From contig LR990041.1 in NCBI GenBank assembly GCA_905147135.1, positions 15,747,907 through 15,811,906 of the forward strand: DNA of 64,000 nt. Reading direction: 5' to 3'. Every line of letters begins with the position of its first letter. Position 1 is the first letter of the stretch. Position numbers and translations under genes: made by a program. This document shows, one piece after another, positions 19,784 through 33,821 of this stretch. Under the pieces are notes generated by a model. That model did no database searches, had not been told where the DNA came from, and was given only the letters and a program-made list of their open reading frames with translations. Source of the stretch: Blastobasis lacticolella. Its lineage: Eukaryota > Arthropoda > Insecta > Lepidoptera > Blastobasidae.

Positions 19784-22700
19784 GATAAGCGCTCAACCTC
19801 TTCAACAGTATCGTATAATACGACTTTTGTCTGAGGCATACCAGCTTAAACCAGAGAGTATGAAAATGTGTATCAGAACATCAGAAAATTAACAGCAATA
19901 TTTTCTGATATTTATTTTCAACACTTACACAACACGTTACATGTAAATACAAATACAGTCTGTCGGATTACCATCAGGGACCGTAATAAAAATCGTTGCA
20001 ACTCGCGTATTTGTGGTTTTAAATAGTGCAAAGTGAGTTAGATTTGCAGTCCGCACTCACGCTCCACAGTTAAAATGCGATTATCCTTAATACGATCCAC
20101 TTCGTGGAATCACGCTCGTGAAACTAGAATCTCTAATAGAAATCTGACTTGTTTACTGTATGTTATCTTACGTGGAACTTTGTCAGTAAGAGGTTTATAG
20201 CTCTGATTGCTTGATATAAGCTTTCAGCTTTAATCTTTTCAACAAAAAATCTAATGTATTTACTGGATTCAACCCTACTCAGCTTTTCGTATTTACCCTA
20301 TACATTGGCTTTTTATCTAAACAAGCAAGATAATCAACATCTGGCAAGTTTTACAGAACCAAAGGAAGATAAGTGAAAGAAGGGGAACCTTCTGCGACTC
20401 TGACCCCATCAGAATTCCGGCCGCGGTAACCATCACTCCGTCAGACGGAAGCATTCTCAACGGTAGAAATTGCTCCATTCTTTCTAAATTCGGAGTTCTC
20501 GCGCCTTGGCAACGTTGGGAGTTATTTATCTTTGCCACCGTATAATAGAATTTAATTAAGTTACGTGCGACATGCTTTAGACGCCGGGAATTTTGCGAAC
20601 TCGCTCCGACTCGATACACGAGTTGCGCCGTATCTGTAACGGGATACGTATGTAGTTCGGTACGTCATTTAGAGTTCATAAGTACTTTGACGGAGGGCGG
20701 AGCAAATGAAGTTTCGGGTTTGGGCGCTCGTTTGCTTCGTATATTTCGTGAATACTTTTTGCTTGGTTGGACAAAAACTGGATATATTTTTGGAGGGGTA
20801 ATAACTATATGAAAAAAATGGGCAAGTATGTTTAGGGCTCACGCTATCCATACCTTTCTATATCCTGTTGATTTGTGTACTACTTGAAAGAGACCGTTAT
20901 GATACAAAATTATAAATGCTCTTAGTTCAAACTACTTTCTATATAATATATATGAAATGTATGTTTACATATACCTAACTATATTTTATATGTTAGTCGT
21001 CTATGAAGAGCCCTTTAATTTACTTAAGTACTATTCATGAAAACTTAACACACAAATAGGTACAAGAAAAGAACCGCCACTGCTTTACATGTAAGAAAGG
21101 GATACAAAAAAGGTACATACTTTCCAAAGATTTAATTTTACAACCTTTATAACCAATTTCAGATCTCAGAAACCAATATTCTCTGTGTTAAACCGCAGAC
21201 AGTCTTGGTGAGAGAGGTCTAGGGAACCGTAAAATTTAGTTTATAAACTGCAAATAAAAATATACTTGTTCTGTATGATAAATTAACAAATTCATGCATT
21301 TCTTCCTTTACTTGTGCAGTATTACCATGGCTTTCTTCTGAAAGTATCCTATGTTTTGATAATAATATGTCATAAATTAATCGTAATCTTTTGATTACGT
21401 ACACTTACTTTATTTTACTACATGATTACTTAATTTTTCGCCAACATATTGTTTGATGTTTTTTTCAATTTGATATCATCATTCGTTCCTGAGAAAGGAA
21501 CTTTGATAAATGAGAAAGGATTTTGAGTGTTCAAACATTGACTTATCATTACATACTACTCATATACATACGATATTACTCAACACGATCCAGATTATGC
21601 ACATTACACCGTTGCTCATGTTATTATCTGCTAACACAAAATACAGAACAATAAGCTCATGTATTACACATTCAATCTACCCGTTAACTTTTAAAATACA
21701 AGTTTGGTCCAACTTTCGCGTCTGGCTGCAACGAGCTAGTGTAAGGTAAACAGTGATGTAAAGCTTAATAATTTCCGGGTTCCGTACTGGCTTGAAACTT
21801 TCTGGGCAGGAAATTTGATCAGGATGAGATTAAAGTAACGGAGATCCGTTTAAATTGACGTCTGTACGAGTAAATAGCTAGCAAATTGACGCCAGTGTGT
21901 ATATTTGAAACAAGTTAGTTATTAGTTGCCAGCGAATAGCTTACAGACAACGATTTTATTATATAATTAGTCTGTGCTTAAGACCTATTAAATTCATGGA
22001 TTATTAAAGGGATAGAAAAGCAATTGACCAAACAGAATAATAAAATAATAATTTAAATCATGGATATCCTTGATTTAATTCATCACTTTAATTTGAACAA
22101 AAATCAGTATTCACACCTTGAATGTATTTACTAAACAATTTATCATCTGCGAAAAGGCGTGAAGTTGAAGTAACCGAATTTGAAGTTATCTCGACGCGAT
22201 CTGCTCCGGCAGATGGCACCTACAGTAATGAGAAACAAGTAATTTAGTGACAGAATTACTTTTAGTAAATGTATATTACTTGTAAGTCGATTAGTCTACG
22301 TGGATGTGGCAGTGGCTGGTTAAATGCCTCGGGTGCCAAACCTCGGATCCGAAATTACGAAGCAAGTCAAGTGTCAAAAGCGAGTCGGCAGGTGGCGGTG
22401 GTTACATATATACCTACATTAATATAGGTATTATTAACACGATTATCGCCCCGCTAGCCCGATTTTAGGGTTGAGGCCTGCACTACGTTTAGTTTTTGTA
22501 TCGGAATCTGTCTATCCCCTGAGGCTACATTCGATAAAATTTGGCTACAAGGTGTAACCCCTAATAGGAAACTGCTTTGTATTTCGAAATACCTATAGAT
22601 TTTTCCGTATAAGCTACACTTATAAAGTTTCACCAAAATTAAATGATAAACCAATTCACCAATTTTCCCGTTTGCATAGGTAAATAGTGAATTAATAAAA

Positions 22701-25700
22701 GCTTCCACATTTATTTTTACAAGTAAAATGGTATCAGTTATTAAATAACGGCTATAAATAATGAAATTCTAAACACAGTAAATCATAAAGTGGCATCCCT
22801 GTAACTACGCACGCGGAACCGCGTTAATAAGGAACTCTGCACTTGTAATTTCTCATATATCTTCATTTGCGCGCGGATGTTTTGTGATGGAGAGGCCTTT
22901 CTTAGACGGCAAGGTGGTAATAATTTTTGCTCTGTTTTCGGCATTCAGTAATGTCCTCGTGAAACAATTTCCATTCAATTTCAATTCCCGTGTACGAGTA
23001 TGAGTGATTGTTAATAACATTCGTACTGGAATTTTGACATGGTATTGTAATGACAATTTCTTCGTCGGGATTTTTAACAGCAAAACATTAATTTGTCTTC
23101 TATAGGAGCCAATTTTCAATTAACCAATAATACGGCCAAAATTGTCTTATAACCCGTGAACAATGATAAGCTATAGAGAAGGAAACCACGAAATAGCCTT
23201 TGATCGAAGCCAATCTTACGCTTTCAAAACAAGGATCTAACAAAAGACACTTCTGACTTCTGTGCCTTCATACAGAAACCGGTCGAGTGTGGCCGTTGCG
23301 CCCTATTACGATTATCCCGATATGTCTATAGACATAGGGAATGCTCCTTTCCAAAGCATTGAAACCCTAGAAGGCATTCGAGTGATTCAGTTGGCTCTGG
23401 TTGAGAACTATCATAATACCGGTGCGTCGAAAGATTTGTCATTTATGTAGAGCCCCCGAACACGCTCCATACATACGAAGTTTAATATGTTTATGGAAAA
23501 CTTAAACATCGTGCAACTTTGAAACGATCGATTGAAACCTGTCAAAACACGGGCATATTAGTTTCTAAATCGCGTCTACAAGATTTTATTGGCATTGATT
23601 GGTTAATAGTTCAAACTTGCATGGATGCGCGAGTCTCTTCTTAAGTAATGAGTAGAGCTAGAACTTAACAGGGGGAGATTATGGTAAAGCAGTATTACTA
23701 TTATATATCGCTTTTTCTACCTATCGATGTTGCAACATTGCGATATTTTTCAACATGCTCCTGTTTCTTTTTACAAATTGCAATAAACTGCGATACTTAC
23801 GAGGATACTCAAGAGGACAATTCGCTATCCAACATTTTCGGTGTTTTGCTGTATTGAACTGCTCTGCAGTGTAGTGATAATTACTCTGATATTACTAATG
23901 CAGATATTAGTGAGTTGAATGTCCACGGACGACTGTACTATAAGGAGTAAGAATTTCATACAAATAAACGGCCGACTGAAATGAAATCCAGAATGAAAAG
24001 GTATCCACGTGATTGTATTCGCAACTCGTGTCGGCTGCCCCAATATTACGAAGCTAAACAATCATCACGTGCCCAACGCATATGGCCAAAGTAGGTAGAC
24101 ACACCTACCTTTATGTAAATATGTAGGTTACAGCGGGGACAATAACGAATTTTATACCCCGACCCGAGATATTGCACATATTTGTAACACTTATTACGAC
24201 GTAGGTTGTAATAAACCATTTTATTTTTTATTTGCGCCCTCGCATCTCTTGTCGGAGGACTTTATTGCCGCATCTTATTCGTTTTCGGTAATCGATTATT
24301 GCTTTGTTTCCTTATGCTTTTCTGTGTGTGTGGGGGAGAGTGGGCGTTTTCTGTTCTAAATTCGTCATTTTTGTTTTGGGAATCTTAAGGATTAGATGAT
24401 AAGGATTCCTTTGATATTAGTAAAGACTACATAAACTATTGAATAAAAAAGGTAAGATATTTAGATACTAATACATTTTAATATATTTCTCGGCTATTCA
24501 GGGGCGGCCGCGAGCGCCAGCCGGGTAGATTTGTACCCGCCGCTCAACTAATCCTTCGACGGGCCCGCCTCGAACAAAAAACCGAGTGCAAAGCTGATAA
24601 AGTAAAATTTCCTTTCGCTAGATTATGCACCACGTCGCCTTCTTCCACTTGACTTGCTCCGGTCAGACAGAGGTCAACGTTTCGCCTTTCAAGTAAATAA
24701 CTTTAAAATCTGCCTGAATTCATCGCCCATCTGCTTATTCCACAACTTTATAAATTCACGGTATCGTATTGAACGCTTTATGGTAATACTTGCCGTACCA
24801 AGAGTATTCCGATAGTCCAAACAGGCATTTGATATTTGTTTTGCATTATTATAATTACCAGCTTTACCAGACCCTTAAAAAATAAGCCTACACCAAAGGA
24901 AAGAAATATATTAGCCATTTACATATTTTCATGGGCAGCATTCATTGTAGTTCATTTATATTCTTCTATTATATAGAAAAACATATTCCAAGCCACATAA
25001 GCAAGATTTTAAATTTATGAATAATGCAGAATAAAACACCGGAAATGATGATTGGGAAGCTGCCGTAAAATATGCCAAGCCCTTCTCTACTCATTGGACC
25101 ATGAAATATACCGTCATTGCTAGCATTGATAATTACTCTGTCCAAACATAAAAAAGTAGAAAAAACATGGGCCAGCCGCAGAGAAAACATCCGCTTATTA
25201 GAGTAGGGATGGTCGAACTAGCGGGGTTTTATCAGCTGTGAATTTCCACTCATAAATATTCGATTGAGCGCCCCTCCCTTGAACCTGCACCCAGATACGG
25301 ACTCTGTCCATTTTTTTTTAATATTCTGCAAACAATTTAGCACCCCGAGACGGTGTGCTTATTACGATATGATTACAATTTTGAAAAAAATCTCTTAATT
25401 ATCATCATCTTAATATCCATCTCGGCTCATGCACGATAATGTATAAAAATATAGTATATTGACTACTGCACGAACTCGGCGATGTAGGTCAGATATTTAC
25501 CATTTTTTTTTGCGAAGATCTTTAACAATCAAAAATACTTACTATATAATATGAAAGTAATTTAACAAAATACTTGTATTAAAAAGTTCTTATTACATAT
25601 CTGGAGAAGAGCCGCGGGCTCGCAGTGCCCTCTCTCATTCGTTTTATTGTGGGAAGATTCGTAATTTAGACCAATAAATAGGTCATTGCTCGGTTAAACT

Positions 25701-25995
25701 TTTGAAGAAAAGTTTATAATACAGGCACAACTTCCCACAATGACTTTATATTCGTTGTTTCATGGTCGAGTTTTTATTATAAAATGTAATTTAACTACGG
25801 AAGTCTAAAATAATAAAATCTATTTCAGAAGTTAACTTTGTGTTTATATTTTATATCCTGATTGATATTACAAGCAAAGTGAAATAAAAAATCTGAAAAT
25901 TAATTTTATTTTTTAAGGTCTTAATTATTATATTTTATGTTTAATATCTGCACTACTAGATAATATTAAATAATTTAATATGCTAGACAATTCGC
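19784..25995. other. 6-kb intergenic stretch without recognised elements
   Basis: No frame over 101 codons and none with a motif. Slightly CpG-rich patches occur at 20390-20650 and 24490-24660 (the latter with a GCGGCCGC). They could be remnants of regulatory or 5' exon sequence, but nothing decides it. A heavily AT-rich segment lies at 25850-25990. Confidence 0.45.
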
Positions 25996-25999
25996 CAAT

Positions 26000-26054
26000 G
26001 CGCCATATTGCTCCAAAGTAAGCAAAGCTTGTGTTATGGGTGTTAGATAAATTG
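26000..26054 (-). mobile_element. SINE family S2, 3' fragment
   Basis: 'gcgccatattgctccaaag', then 'taagcaaagcttgtgttat', then 'gggtgttagata' match the S2 3' region at 32446-32505 and 58375-58432. Confidence 0.65.
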
Positions 26055-26864
26055 CGAGTCTAGCCAAGATGCCAATTAAAGTCATTTGTAGAGTGCAGTC
26101 GCCAGAACTACATGGATCATTTGGCACTTATGTAGGTATCATACATCAACTCCAACTGCATGTCAAAAGTGACGCTTTACAACAGCTGATTTCGGCCGCG
26201 TTCAAAGTGATAAACTATTATGAACTTAATGGTAGTAATCCCGGCTGCACCTTTGCGCTTCAACCGAAACTCGGTTCAAAGTACAGACATCTGTTTTCCG
26301 TGCAAAAGTGGCTCAAAATTGTCTCTCAAACGATAATAGGCGACTGGCAGGGAACAATTCACGAAAGTGCTTAACGAATAGTTTCACGAAGTCAAAGGAA
26401 CTCGAGACATGGGACTATGCTTTGCAATGCTCATACTCGGATAGCGACCTAGGGAGAGTTAGAAGCGGTTCAGGCAGTAGTTGGAATGTTCAGGATTAGT
26501 GATATAAGTGAGCTTAATTACTTAGGCTCACAAGTTTCATACAATGCTTTACAACAGGCGGGGAAATATTAAAATATTTTTTTCTCATTTCCCTGCTGTT
26601 ATCCTATTAGGTGGGGAAAGACAAAATACAACTATATTTAGACAAATACGAGTATATGTTTCAGACTAAAGAAATTTTGGCAGGCGCTCGCTAGCACAAT
26701 AACCCTTTTTATTTGTAGATTTAATTTTTTTGTATTTTCATATTTATAATGTAAACTATTCAAAAAATAAAACGGTTATTTGCATATAATACTATAATAT
26801 CGATAATCAATGTAGTTCACGCGGGTAAATGTAAGATGAAATATGCCTGTCTATAGAAACAGCT

Positions 26865-27025
26865 ATAATATCGAGGGAGCACACTAACAGGAAACGTGTT
26901 CCATTCCTTAGCCGTACGCATTATTTATCTACTCATTATTATAAAAAAATTACCACAGCGGTTTGTGCAGATAGCTGGAAGATCCATAATGCATGGAATA
27001 CTAATAGCTTCCGGTGATGCTATAT
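26865..27025 (-). mobile_element. LINE family A fragment
   Basis: Plus text 'aacgtgttccattccttag' with 'ccgtacgcattat' and 'gcggtttgtgcagatagc', followed by 'tggaagatccataatgc', corresponds in reverse to the family A RT C-terminus at 63075-63170 (RTNRFSSTFIMRTINEWNPLP). It is broken by insertions and no frame stays open. Confidence 0.6.
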
Positions 27026-27106
27026 AAAACGCAAAATTACCGCCTCCTTTGAAAGGTTACCTCACCAGGAACGCCTAGTAGAGCTATTAATTTTTTAAAC
27101 ATCATA

Positions 27107-27245
27107 GAAAGAAAGAAAGAAAATACATTTATTACACATAGCATACTACGACACAATAACAGTTACAGTTACAGACAGTTAGGTATGAGGTAATATTTGT
27201 ATAGCAATTGATCTAAAAAAGCAACAACCGCTTGTTGGCGCTGCC
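27107..27245 (-). mobile_element. Probable LINE 3' end with GAAA-type tail
   Basis: On the minus strand the segment contains AATAAA (RC of about 27128-27133) and ends in (TTTC)n at 27107-27120. That layout is usual for a LINE 3' end. There is no coding part. Confidence 0.35.
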
Positions 27246-28400
27246 GTAGCCCACAGCGACTTGTGAACCAACAATAGGTGCTGTGCATGACGTCACCGAG
27301 TACCGTGAAATTTATCGAGCGAACGTGGTCACAAAAGCTGTAATAAAAACAAGTAAACGTTAAGTGTCAAAGTCCATTTTGGTGAGCGCCAACCGCCAGC
27401 GGCCTGTAAGGACAGCAGGAAAACTCTAAACACCGTTAGCACTAAAGGCTCAAAGTTTCTTGTTATCGATAAATGGTATTAATTGAGGTCGCAGGGCATT
27501 AAAGGTTTTGATTTTTACGATTATATTAATGGTAAAGTTGTGTGATATTGATAGTACTGGTTGTTCCAAGCAACTTAAATTCCATAAAGAATAATGATAA
27601 GTACAAATAGCAGCGCAATCCGATATTATTCTGGAAAACATTATATTCGTATAGAGTATACCTATAAAGTGTGTCAATAGAGTATGTTTTAAATACATAT
27701 CATACACACTCACGCCCGTATCCCATAGAAGTAGGCAGATACTATCGAATGCTACAAGCTACGATCCTGATACACCGCTTTTGCCTTTTCCACATTCATG
27801 CATCTTTTCATGCATTTACGCCGGTTGAGAGTACGTCGGTGGAGTGAATAGGTATGTTTAAATAAAAGACAAAACAATTAAGCGCGATAACGCTATATCT
27901 ATCGTTCGAATAACATACCGCCAATAAGTACCTAGTCATGTCGATGAGTTTAAAATATACTACAGTGTAACTTGCTTTTCACAGATGCAATAGCTGGTGT
28001 ATAAGTATAAATAATATATCATGAAACTTTACCTTCAAACGAAGCTGCAGCCAGCTGCCCTATTTATATAAAAATACTTTAATAAAAAAAAGCTGAACCC
28101 CTGCAATATTCCGCTATAAATTCAATAAAACATTTCCGAACGCTGTAAAATCAAACGACTATTTCTGATGCAATTTTAACGCTACATCGCGACAGCCATG
28201 GCTGTCGTGACGTAAGCCGTAGTGGCCGGACGCCGCACTTTCATGCCTGGATAATTGAATTTCCTCACCAGGATACAAACAGCCCGCCTGCCGTACCGGA
28301 AGCGATAAAACATGAAGGCTCAATAAACGTAGCTAGCGTATTAAGTAATTTTGCAACAAATTATTTTATAAATGAGTCCAGGATGTCCAAATTCCACTTA
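27246..28400. other. Intergenic DNA with an 18-bp perfect palindrome
   Basis: No gene recognised. CGACAGCCATGGCTGTCG at 28190-28207 is a perfect palindrome. Confidence 0.45.
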
Positions 28401-28447
28401 GTCAAAATTCCAAATATTGTGAACTTTGAAAATACCTATTTCCATTT

Positions 28448-30190
28448 TTAGGGTTCCGTAGGTGTGTGGTGTTTCCATAACTGACAGCACCGTAAAACAT
28501 ACGTAAACTGGGGGACAAAGAGGCAAAATAGTAGAATGACATAGGCCATGTGGGTAGTAATATGCTGAAAGCGATCCGACACTGCTGTGAAATTTTGAAT
28601 TTTGAGGTCAACAAAGGGGAAAAAAGATTCGTCAAAAATTGGGGCACCTAGGTGATGAAGCGTGCTCTTGTTGACAAACGAGATGTTTGGCCCCAGGGTA
28701 TTGAATAATGACGCGATAGTACTTTTATCTGGGCATGTGTCTGGGATAATACAACTCACATTTCGCTAAATTTAGCTCTAAGCCAATAGCGCCAAATTCG
28801 CGAATCACTAGTTGTAGGTCCTCCAGCACTGTTGTCGCTTCAGCACTTAGGATCGCATCGTCCAGGTACCAAACATTAAATTTGGATTTCAGTTTCTCTA
28901 AAATAGGGTGGATCGGCAGGCCAAAGATAGCCGGCCACCTTGCTGACACCCAACGCTAGAATGCAATAAGTGATCCCTGTTTTGATGGTTCTTTATAACA
29001 TTGCCATAAAACCTTACAGAGGGTAACTTTGATTGCACTTGGGTCAGCAAAGCGCCCCCATCGACTGAGTTAAGACATTTTTAACATCCACCTTCAGCAG
29101 CACTTTACAATCCTGGTTGAGTAAAAAGGTTCGCAGCGCATGTACCGCCGCCTCACAGCCACCCTTTGACCCAAAACCCAGCTGAATTGGCTGAAAATAA
29201 GCGGCCATTTTTTGGCAGCGCTTTAGCTGCTAGGTGACGACGGTACGTAGTGCCGACGGCAATTGGCCGTACACCACTTCCTTTTTTATTTAAAGCTATG
29301 AATTTGGCCCCATACAGAATTTCGGTGATACCATCCGCAACCGAGCCAGATAGCATGAGGTTAGATAGGTTCTTTAACTCATTTAGCAGGCACACTTCGG
29401 TTTCGCCGCACCGTCGCGCAGCCGCCACCGAGTAGGTCTTTGAGGTGCCGTGGTGTCAGCCCGTCAATGCCGCCAGCAGAGCCTGTTTTAAAAGCAAAAA
29501 TAGCTTGAAGTACTACATCCGCCGAGACTACAAGGGCGGGGGCATCCATACTTTTAGGATCATGAGGTATGTACAGAGCTGCTGAAGGTTGTGGATGTTT
29601 ACTGCGAAGCGCTGTAAGGGTATCTGCCGAATAAGGAGCGACTGCATCTGTGGAAAACAGAAATCGTGCAGCACCCTTAATGTCACCTTCGCTTACTTTT
29701 GCTTCCACATGTTTATAGATATTGTAACTGGATTGTGGCCGGGTGATTTTATTGTCTAATGAAGCAGGACTAATCTTTTATTATGACTATTATTATTATT
29801 TGGTACATGTGAAATTCTGTAAGCGAAGATGAGTAGATGCTCCCATTAATGTACAAAATTTTCACGGGTCACGTTTTTGACGTCTTGAACAAGTATTTGG
29901 GCATCAGCAAGCCTTGCGCCACGAGGAATGCGCTTAAGTGTTGGTGTTGTTATTTTTAAAATACTTAACTTTTTCCAAAAGTGGGTGTCGGAGTGGGGAT
30001 CTAATTGTAATTCAGTGGACGAAGGAAGGGGCGCAGATGATGGTATATCTGAGTTAATTGTATGCACTTTTCCTATATTAATTTTTAAACATTTGCGCCC
30101 TTTGAAAAAACGTGCCTTGAGGCATCTTGGGCACTGCACAAAATTACAGATGTAGTAATAAAATTCGATGGTAGCACCCAACTTGACAGA
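28448..30190 (-). pseudogene. Decayed reverse transcriptase with YLDD box and zinc-finger-like N-terminus
   Basis: This is one minus-strand gene broken into several frames. From its 5' side: a finger-like C-x2-C...KINIGKVH segment (30130-30060) whose first His position appears to be Asn; a region with GDIKGAARFLFSTD and GGIDGLTPRHLKDLL (29379-29708); the RT fingers GAKFIALNKKGSGVRPIAVG (29153-29428); a KVDVKNV block holding the first catalytic Asp (about 29085); WYLDDAIL, the RT active site (28725-28949); and a tail with LGAPIF and a DRFQHI...VPQFTYVLR segment (28448-28759). At least four frameshifts or stops separate these. The YLDD box and the lack of an APE domain set it apart from every other LINE in the window. 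I recall similar RTs as multi-copy genes in animals but cannot name the clade. R2-like elements also carry N-terminal fingers. Confidence 0.75.
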
Positions 30191-30911
30191 CTTTTCAAGC
30201 TTGTAAAATGCGAACCACGTATTTTTATTGTCATATATTTTGTGACCACACTATCTCCGAAAAACGTAATCAATGACCAGACAAACGAAAAGAAGATAAA
30301 GAGGCAGAAAATTGATATTGGGCCCGGAGCCTTTTTAAATAGTTTTCAAAGCTTTATTCGAGGCTTCTGTTCACGACTGTTCCCCTGTCCTTTGCGAACC
30401 TCCTTCCGTTCGTATTTACACGGGAAACCTTCAAAGTCCAAGTTGCTCGGCTCTTTCTAAAGCCCGCTCCGCTCACCTATTCTTGTTCAATGCTTTTCGT
30501 TTGGCGAAGAAGAGACTAGAACAGGTACAGCTTTAGTCATGGTAGGTTTGTTGGTATTCAAAACGGCAGACTTAGGCACGGTGTTTTTGTGCGTGCGACT
30601 TGACGTATGCGTGTAGACTAGCTGCTAACTGCTCATAACTGATTCTATCGCTTTTAGACACAATGCTTCGTGAGACAGCGTGCTTTTTAGCCGCGTCCAC
30701 GAGTGAGTTCGAGCCCGCGATTAGTTGAACCTTAACGTGTATGTATATGTATACGACTGTACGAAGCTCGCATTAATTAGCACAAATTAATATCAAAGAA
30801 AAAAAATACTGCGTAAATAAAATAAATAAATAATTATAAAGCATAAGTTGATAAAAAATGCTATGCAATAGCTTTAAGCTTTACCGCGGCAGTCCCCGAG
30901 TGCCACACGTA
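30191..30911. other. Unannotated stretch between retroelement remnants
   Basis: A 72-codon frame (30242-30460) has no motif. I see nothing else. Confidence 0.4.
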
Positions 30912-31105
30912 TTTTTTTCTAATTAGATTAGACAGGCATTTGACCGCCATCTTACCTGGTGGTGAGTGACGATGCGGCCGATGATGGAGTATGCGTGTCT
31001 AGGAACAGCCTATTTACTCTAGCCTTGAAGACGTCTGGATTATAATGATCAGGGAACACACTCGCAGTTCTATTCCTTAGGCATAAGGTTCAAATGTGTA
31101 CACTA
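30912..31105 (-). mobile_element. LINE family A 3' end
   Basis: This is the clearest 3' end copy. Read on the minus strand it gives a frame resembling VFPDHYNPDVFKARVNRLF, then the segment 'catactccatcatcgg' and GCCGCATCGTCACTCACC, and finishes in 'gcctgtctaatctaatt' plus an A-run. It is 5'-truncated and no RT catalytic motif remains. Confidence 0.7.
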
Positions 31106-32404
31106 GTATATAACAGTTTATAACAGCCGATGTGGAATTTAGCTAACTAAGAATGAGTAAATGTAGATTTAATAGTGTAATTCATTATTAATTATTAGCC
31201 TTACAAAATGACAGTTTAGTTCGGTTTCAGTCTTTTGACAGTTAACATAAAGTGCAGAACATCTTTAAATTAACAATTGAAATTCAATAATCGTGTTGTG
31301 AATATAGGTACTTCGTCATTTTAGAGCTTAGGATTGTAACCGGCTACGGAGTGCCTACACCGTGAAGAATCCAAACATTTCTTTCAAAAATATGAATGAA
31401 AAATGCAATATGAATGAACATTTTCTGATAGGCGTAGACGGAAAAAGTTACCTACGATGTAGATATTTTTCCGTTTCAACAACAACGACAGCTCGTTCAG
31501 TACTCCCTGAATTCGGGCCCGTGTAAGTATTTGTGAAAATCAGCAAATAAACGAGGCTTTGCAAGTGATAGGAGTGGAGTGTTTCACCGTCACCAGACAA
31601 TACGACCGCTTCATTTCCGCTCGAGTTTTAAAACGGCTTTCTTTGATCACCTAACTCCTTTGTGGGATCTTGGCATTTTAATTAAGTAGTAGCTTCGTAA
31701 TAGATTAAAATGGCTATTCTTTTGTAAAATCTTAGTAGAGATGATGGTGCTATGAAAATATGTTTCATGATTAATTTACTAGGGTCGACTATGATATTGT
31801 TTACGGACTTCTGCGTAGAAAGTTACAACAGTAGAATTTTCTGTAGATGAATATCTTAAACATAAACGTAAGCTTGAATAAATATCGCATGGGATTTGAC
31901 GACCGTCTAATTGATTTAGAGAAAAAGTAAAGTACCTTACAAGCATGTATAAAAAACAAAGAGTCACATATTAAGCGAAGTATCAAAATGGAACTAGCAA
32001 CTGAAACTACTGGGATCAATCAAAATCAATAGGTACAATTCGCAAAATATATTTTACTTGTTATTTTTGTCACCCCGAACAAAAAAAAGGTAAAAATGTA
32101 CATTTTCCAACGTTTCATTGAATCAAAGCTTTTTTGCACCCTAGCAGGGTGCAGTTTAAATTGCATCACTGACCTAATTAACCAGGTCTAATCCCTTATT
32201 ACTTTTAGTTCCCCTGCTCAGAGTGCAGAGAAACAAATTTAAATTGATGCCGGGCCCATAGACCGCCTCCCTACACACCTACCTACGTTACTGTACCTAT
32301 AATTAAAATCCTTTCATATTATGAAGCGTAAAATTGCTGGTGTTTAAAAAAATTACTTTTAATAATACCTTTGATTCGTGTAACCGTATAGGTAAAGCAC
32401 GTAG
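31106..32404. other. Intergenic AT-rich DNA
   Basis: No coding or repeat feature recognised. Minus-strand frames of 62 and 72 codons (31779-32019) overlap each other and lack motifs. Confidence 0.45.
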
Positions 32405-32515
32405 TATAGGTATAAATAAATAAATAAATGATCGTGGACAAATTCACACAGCGCCATCTAGCCCCAAAGTAAGCAAAGCTTGTGTTATGGGTGCTAGATA
32501 ACTGATAAACTACTT
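32405..32515 (-). mobile_element. SINE family S2, 3' end with ATTT tail
   Basis: The minus strand reads the S2 end 'agcacccataacacaagc', TTTGCTTACTTTGGGGC, TAGATGGCGCTGTGTG and then a (TTTA)n tail (32411-32429). The tRNA-like head is not present in this copy. Confidence 0.7.
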
Positions 32516-33821
32516 ATATACTTTTAAATACATACTTATTATACAATGTATGGTATGTAAGAATAATGAGCGATATTCAGTTTTAGGGAAAAATGGAACA
32601 TGCCATAGGTACATTCAGAGGGCGCCGTATGACCATGTGCTGTCTACGTGTGCTGTCCATAATATATGAGGTGGAATTCGTTCCTTCCTCGAGGCTATCC
32701 TCTTAAGATCACATTGAATATATGTATTAAATACACTAAAATATATTCTGTGCAAATTGTTTATTTAACATACGAACAACAGACAAGGGTAATAATTTTC
32801 ATAACTGACTTGTCGGTAATGGATCAGGAAACCATTAACCATTTTCATTTCCTAGAAAACACCATACCTACAACAGTTAAAATATTTCCTGTACAAAATA
32901 AGGAACCACTGAAGCGGTTAATCGGTTCCACAATCCCAGATTGAGATAAACATCAAAGGGGGATAATTTAACACACTCTGGTTAGGAATTCTCCGACGTC
33001 CAAACAGAAATATGTGTTAATACGCAGTCCTACCGTCCACCGGTCTGAAAGAAATTGTCCACACCCGCGTTTATTAACAGGAGATAGGTATGTAATTAAA
33101 TGCTCGTGAGAGGACATCGAGACTAATATCAAAGGCTTTGCTACTTTGACCAGTCAAATGTATGGCCAGTGTGACGGCACAAAGCGAGGGACATATAGAC
33201 GTATAATGTATCAAAAAGTCCCCTCGTTAGGGGACATACCTCACGAATGACACGAAAATTTTCGCAATATGGCTTCCGATAATTAACAGGCTCTTTCGAA
33301 GAGGAAATACCCGTAATTGGAACAAGGATTATTGCTGTTGTTTGAAGGTGTTAATATTTATATTATTTTACTTGGTAGCATTAGGGTGAAGTAAAGTTAC
33401 GCTATAATATATTTATACGCTATAAAGTCTTTGACCAGTGAGGGAAGCAAACGTCAAACAACCTACAAAACCTACCACCCCATAGAACACTGGAAACCTT
33501 ACTCACCGTGAGGAACACAATACTATACAAAATAGTATTGTTTGACTGCGGTATTCTGTAAGGAGGCACTTCTCCAATCAATCGGGCGGCTCCAATTCGA
33601 ACGGGATAAGAACCCTGCCATAATAAAACTAAAACTATTGTGACCCCGATATGCCCTGTCGCAGTGCTGTAAAGACAATACAATACAATGCAATTATGTC
33701 CTCGTCATCATCACCATCATCGCTATCGTCTCCATAATTTCTTTAAGTGCCCTGGAGTGTATGAACGGCACAACACTTTTTTTTCCTTGATTTCTACTTT
33801 CTACTTCCCTACTATAATATT
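32516..33821. other. Intergenic DNA
   Basis: Nothing identified. GTCCCCT/AGGGGAC (33218-33235) is a short hairpin. Frames of 87-92 codons carry no motif. Confidence 0.4.

Noticed and set aside
26069..26374. 101-codon plus-strand ORF with an overlapping 63-codon frame
   Set aside because: No recognisable domain, flanked by SINE sequence, and length within chance expectation for 64 kb.
28190..28207. 18-bp perfect palindrome CGACAGCCATGGCTGTCG
   Set aside because: A palindrome this long is expected about 0.2-0.3 times in 64 kb, so one occurrence is weak evidence of function.
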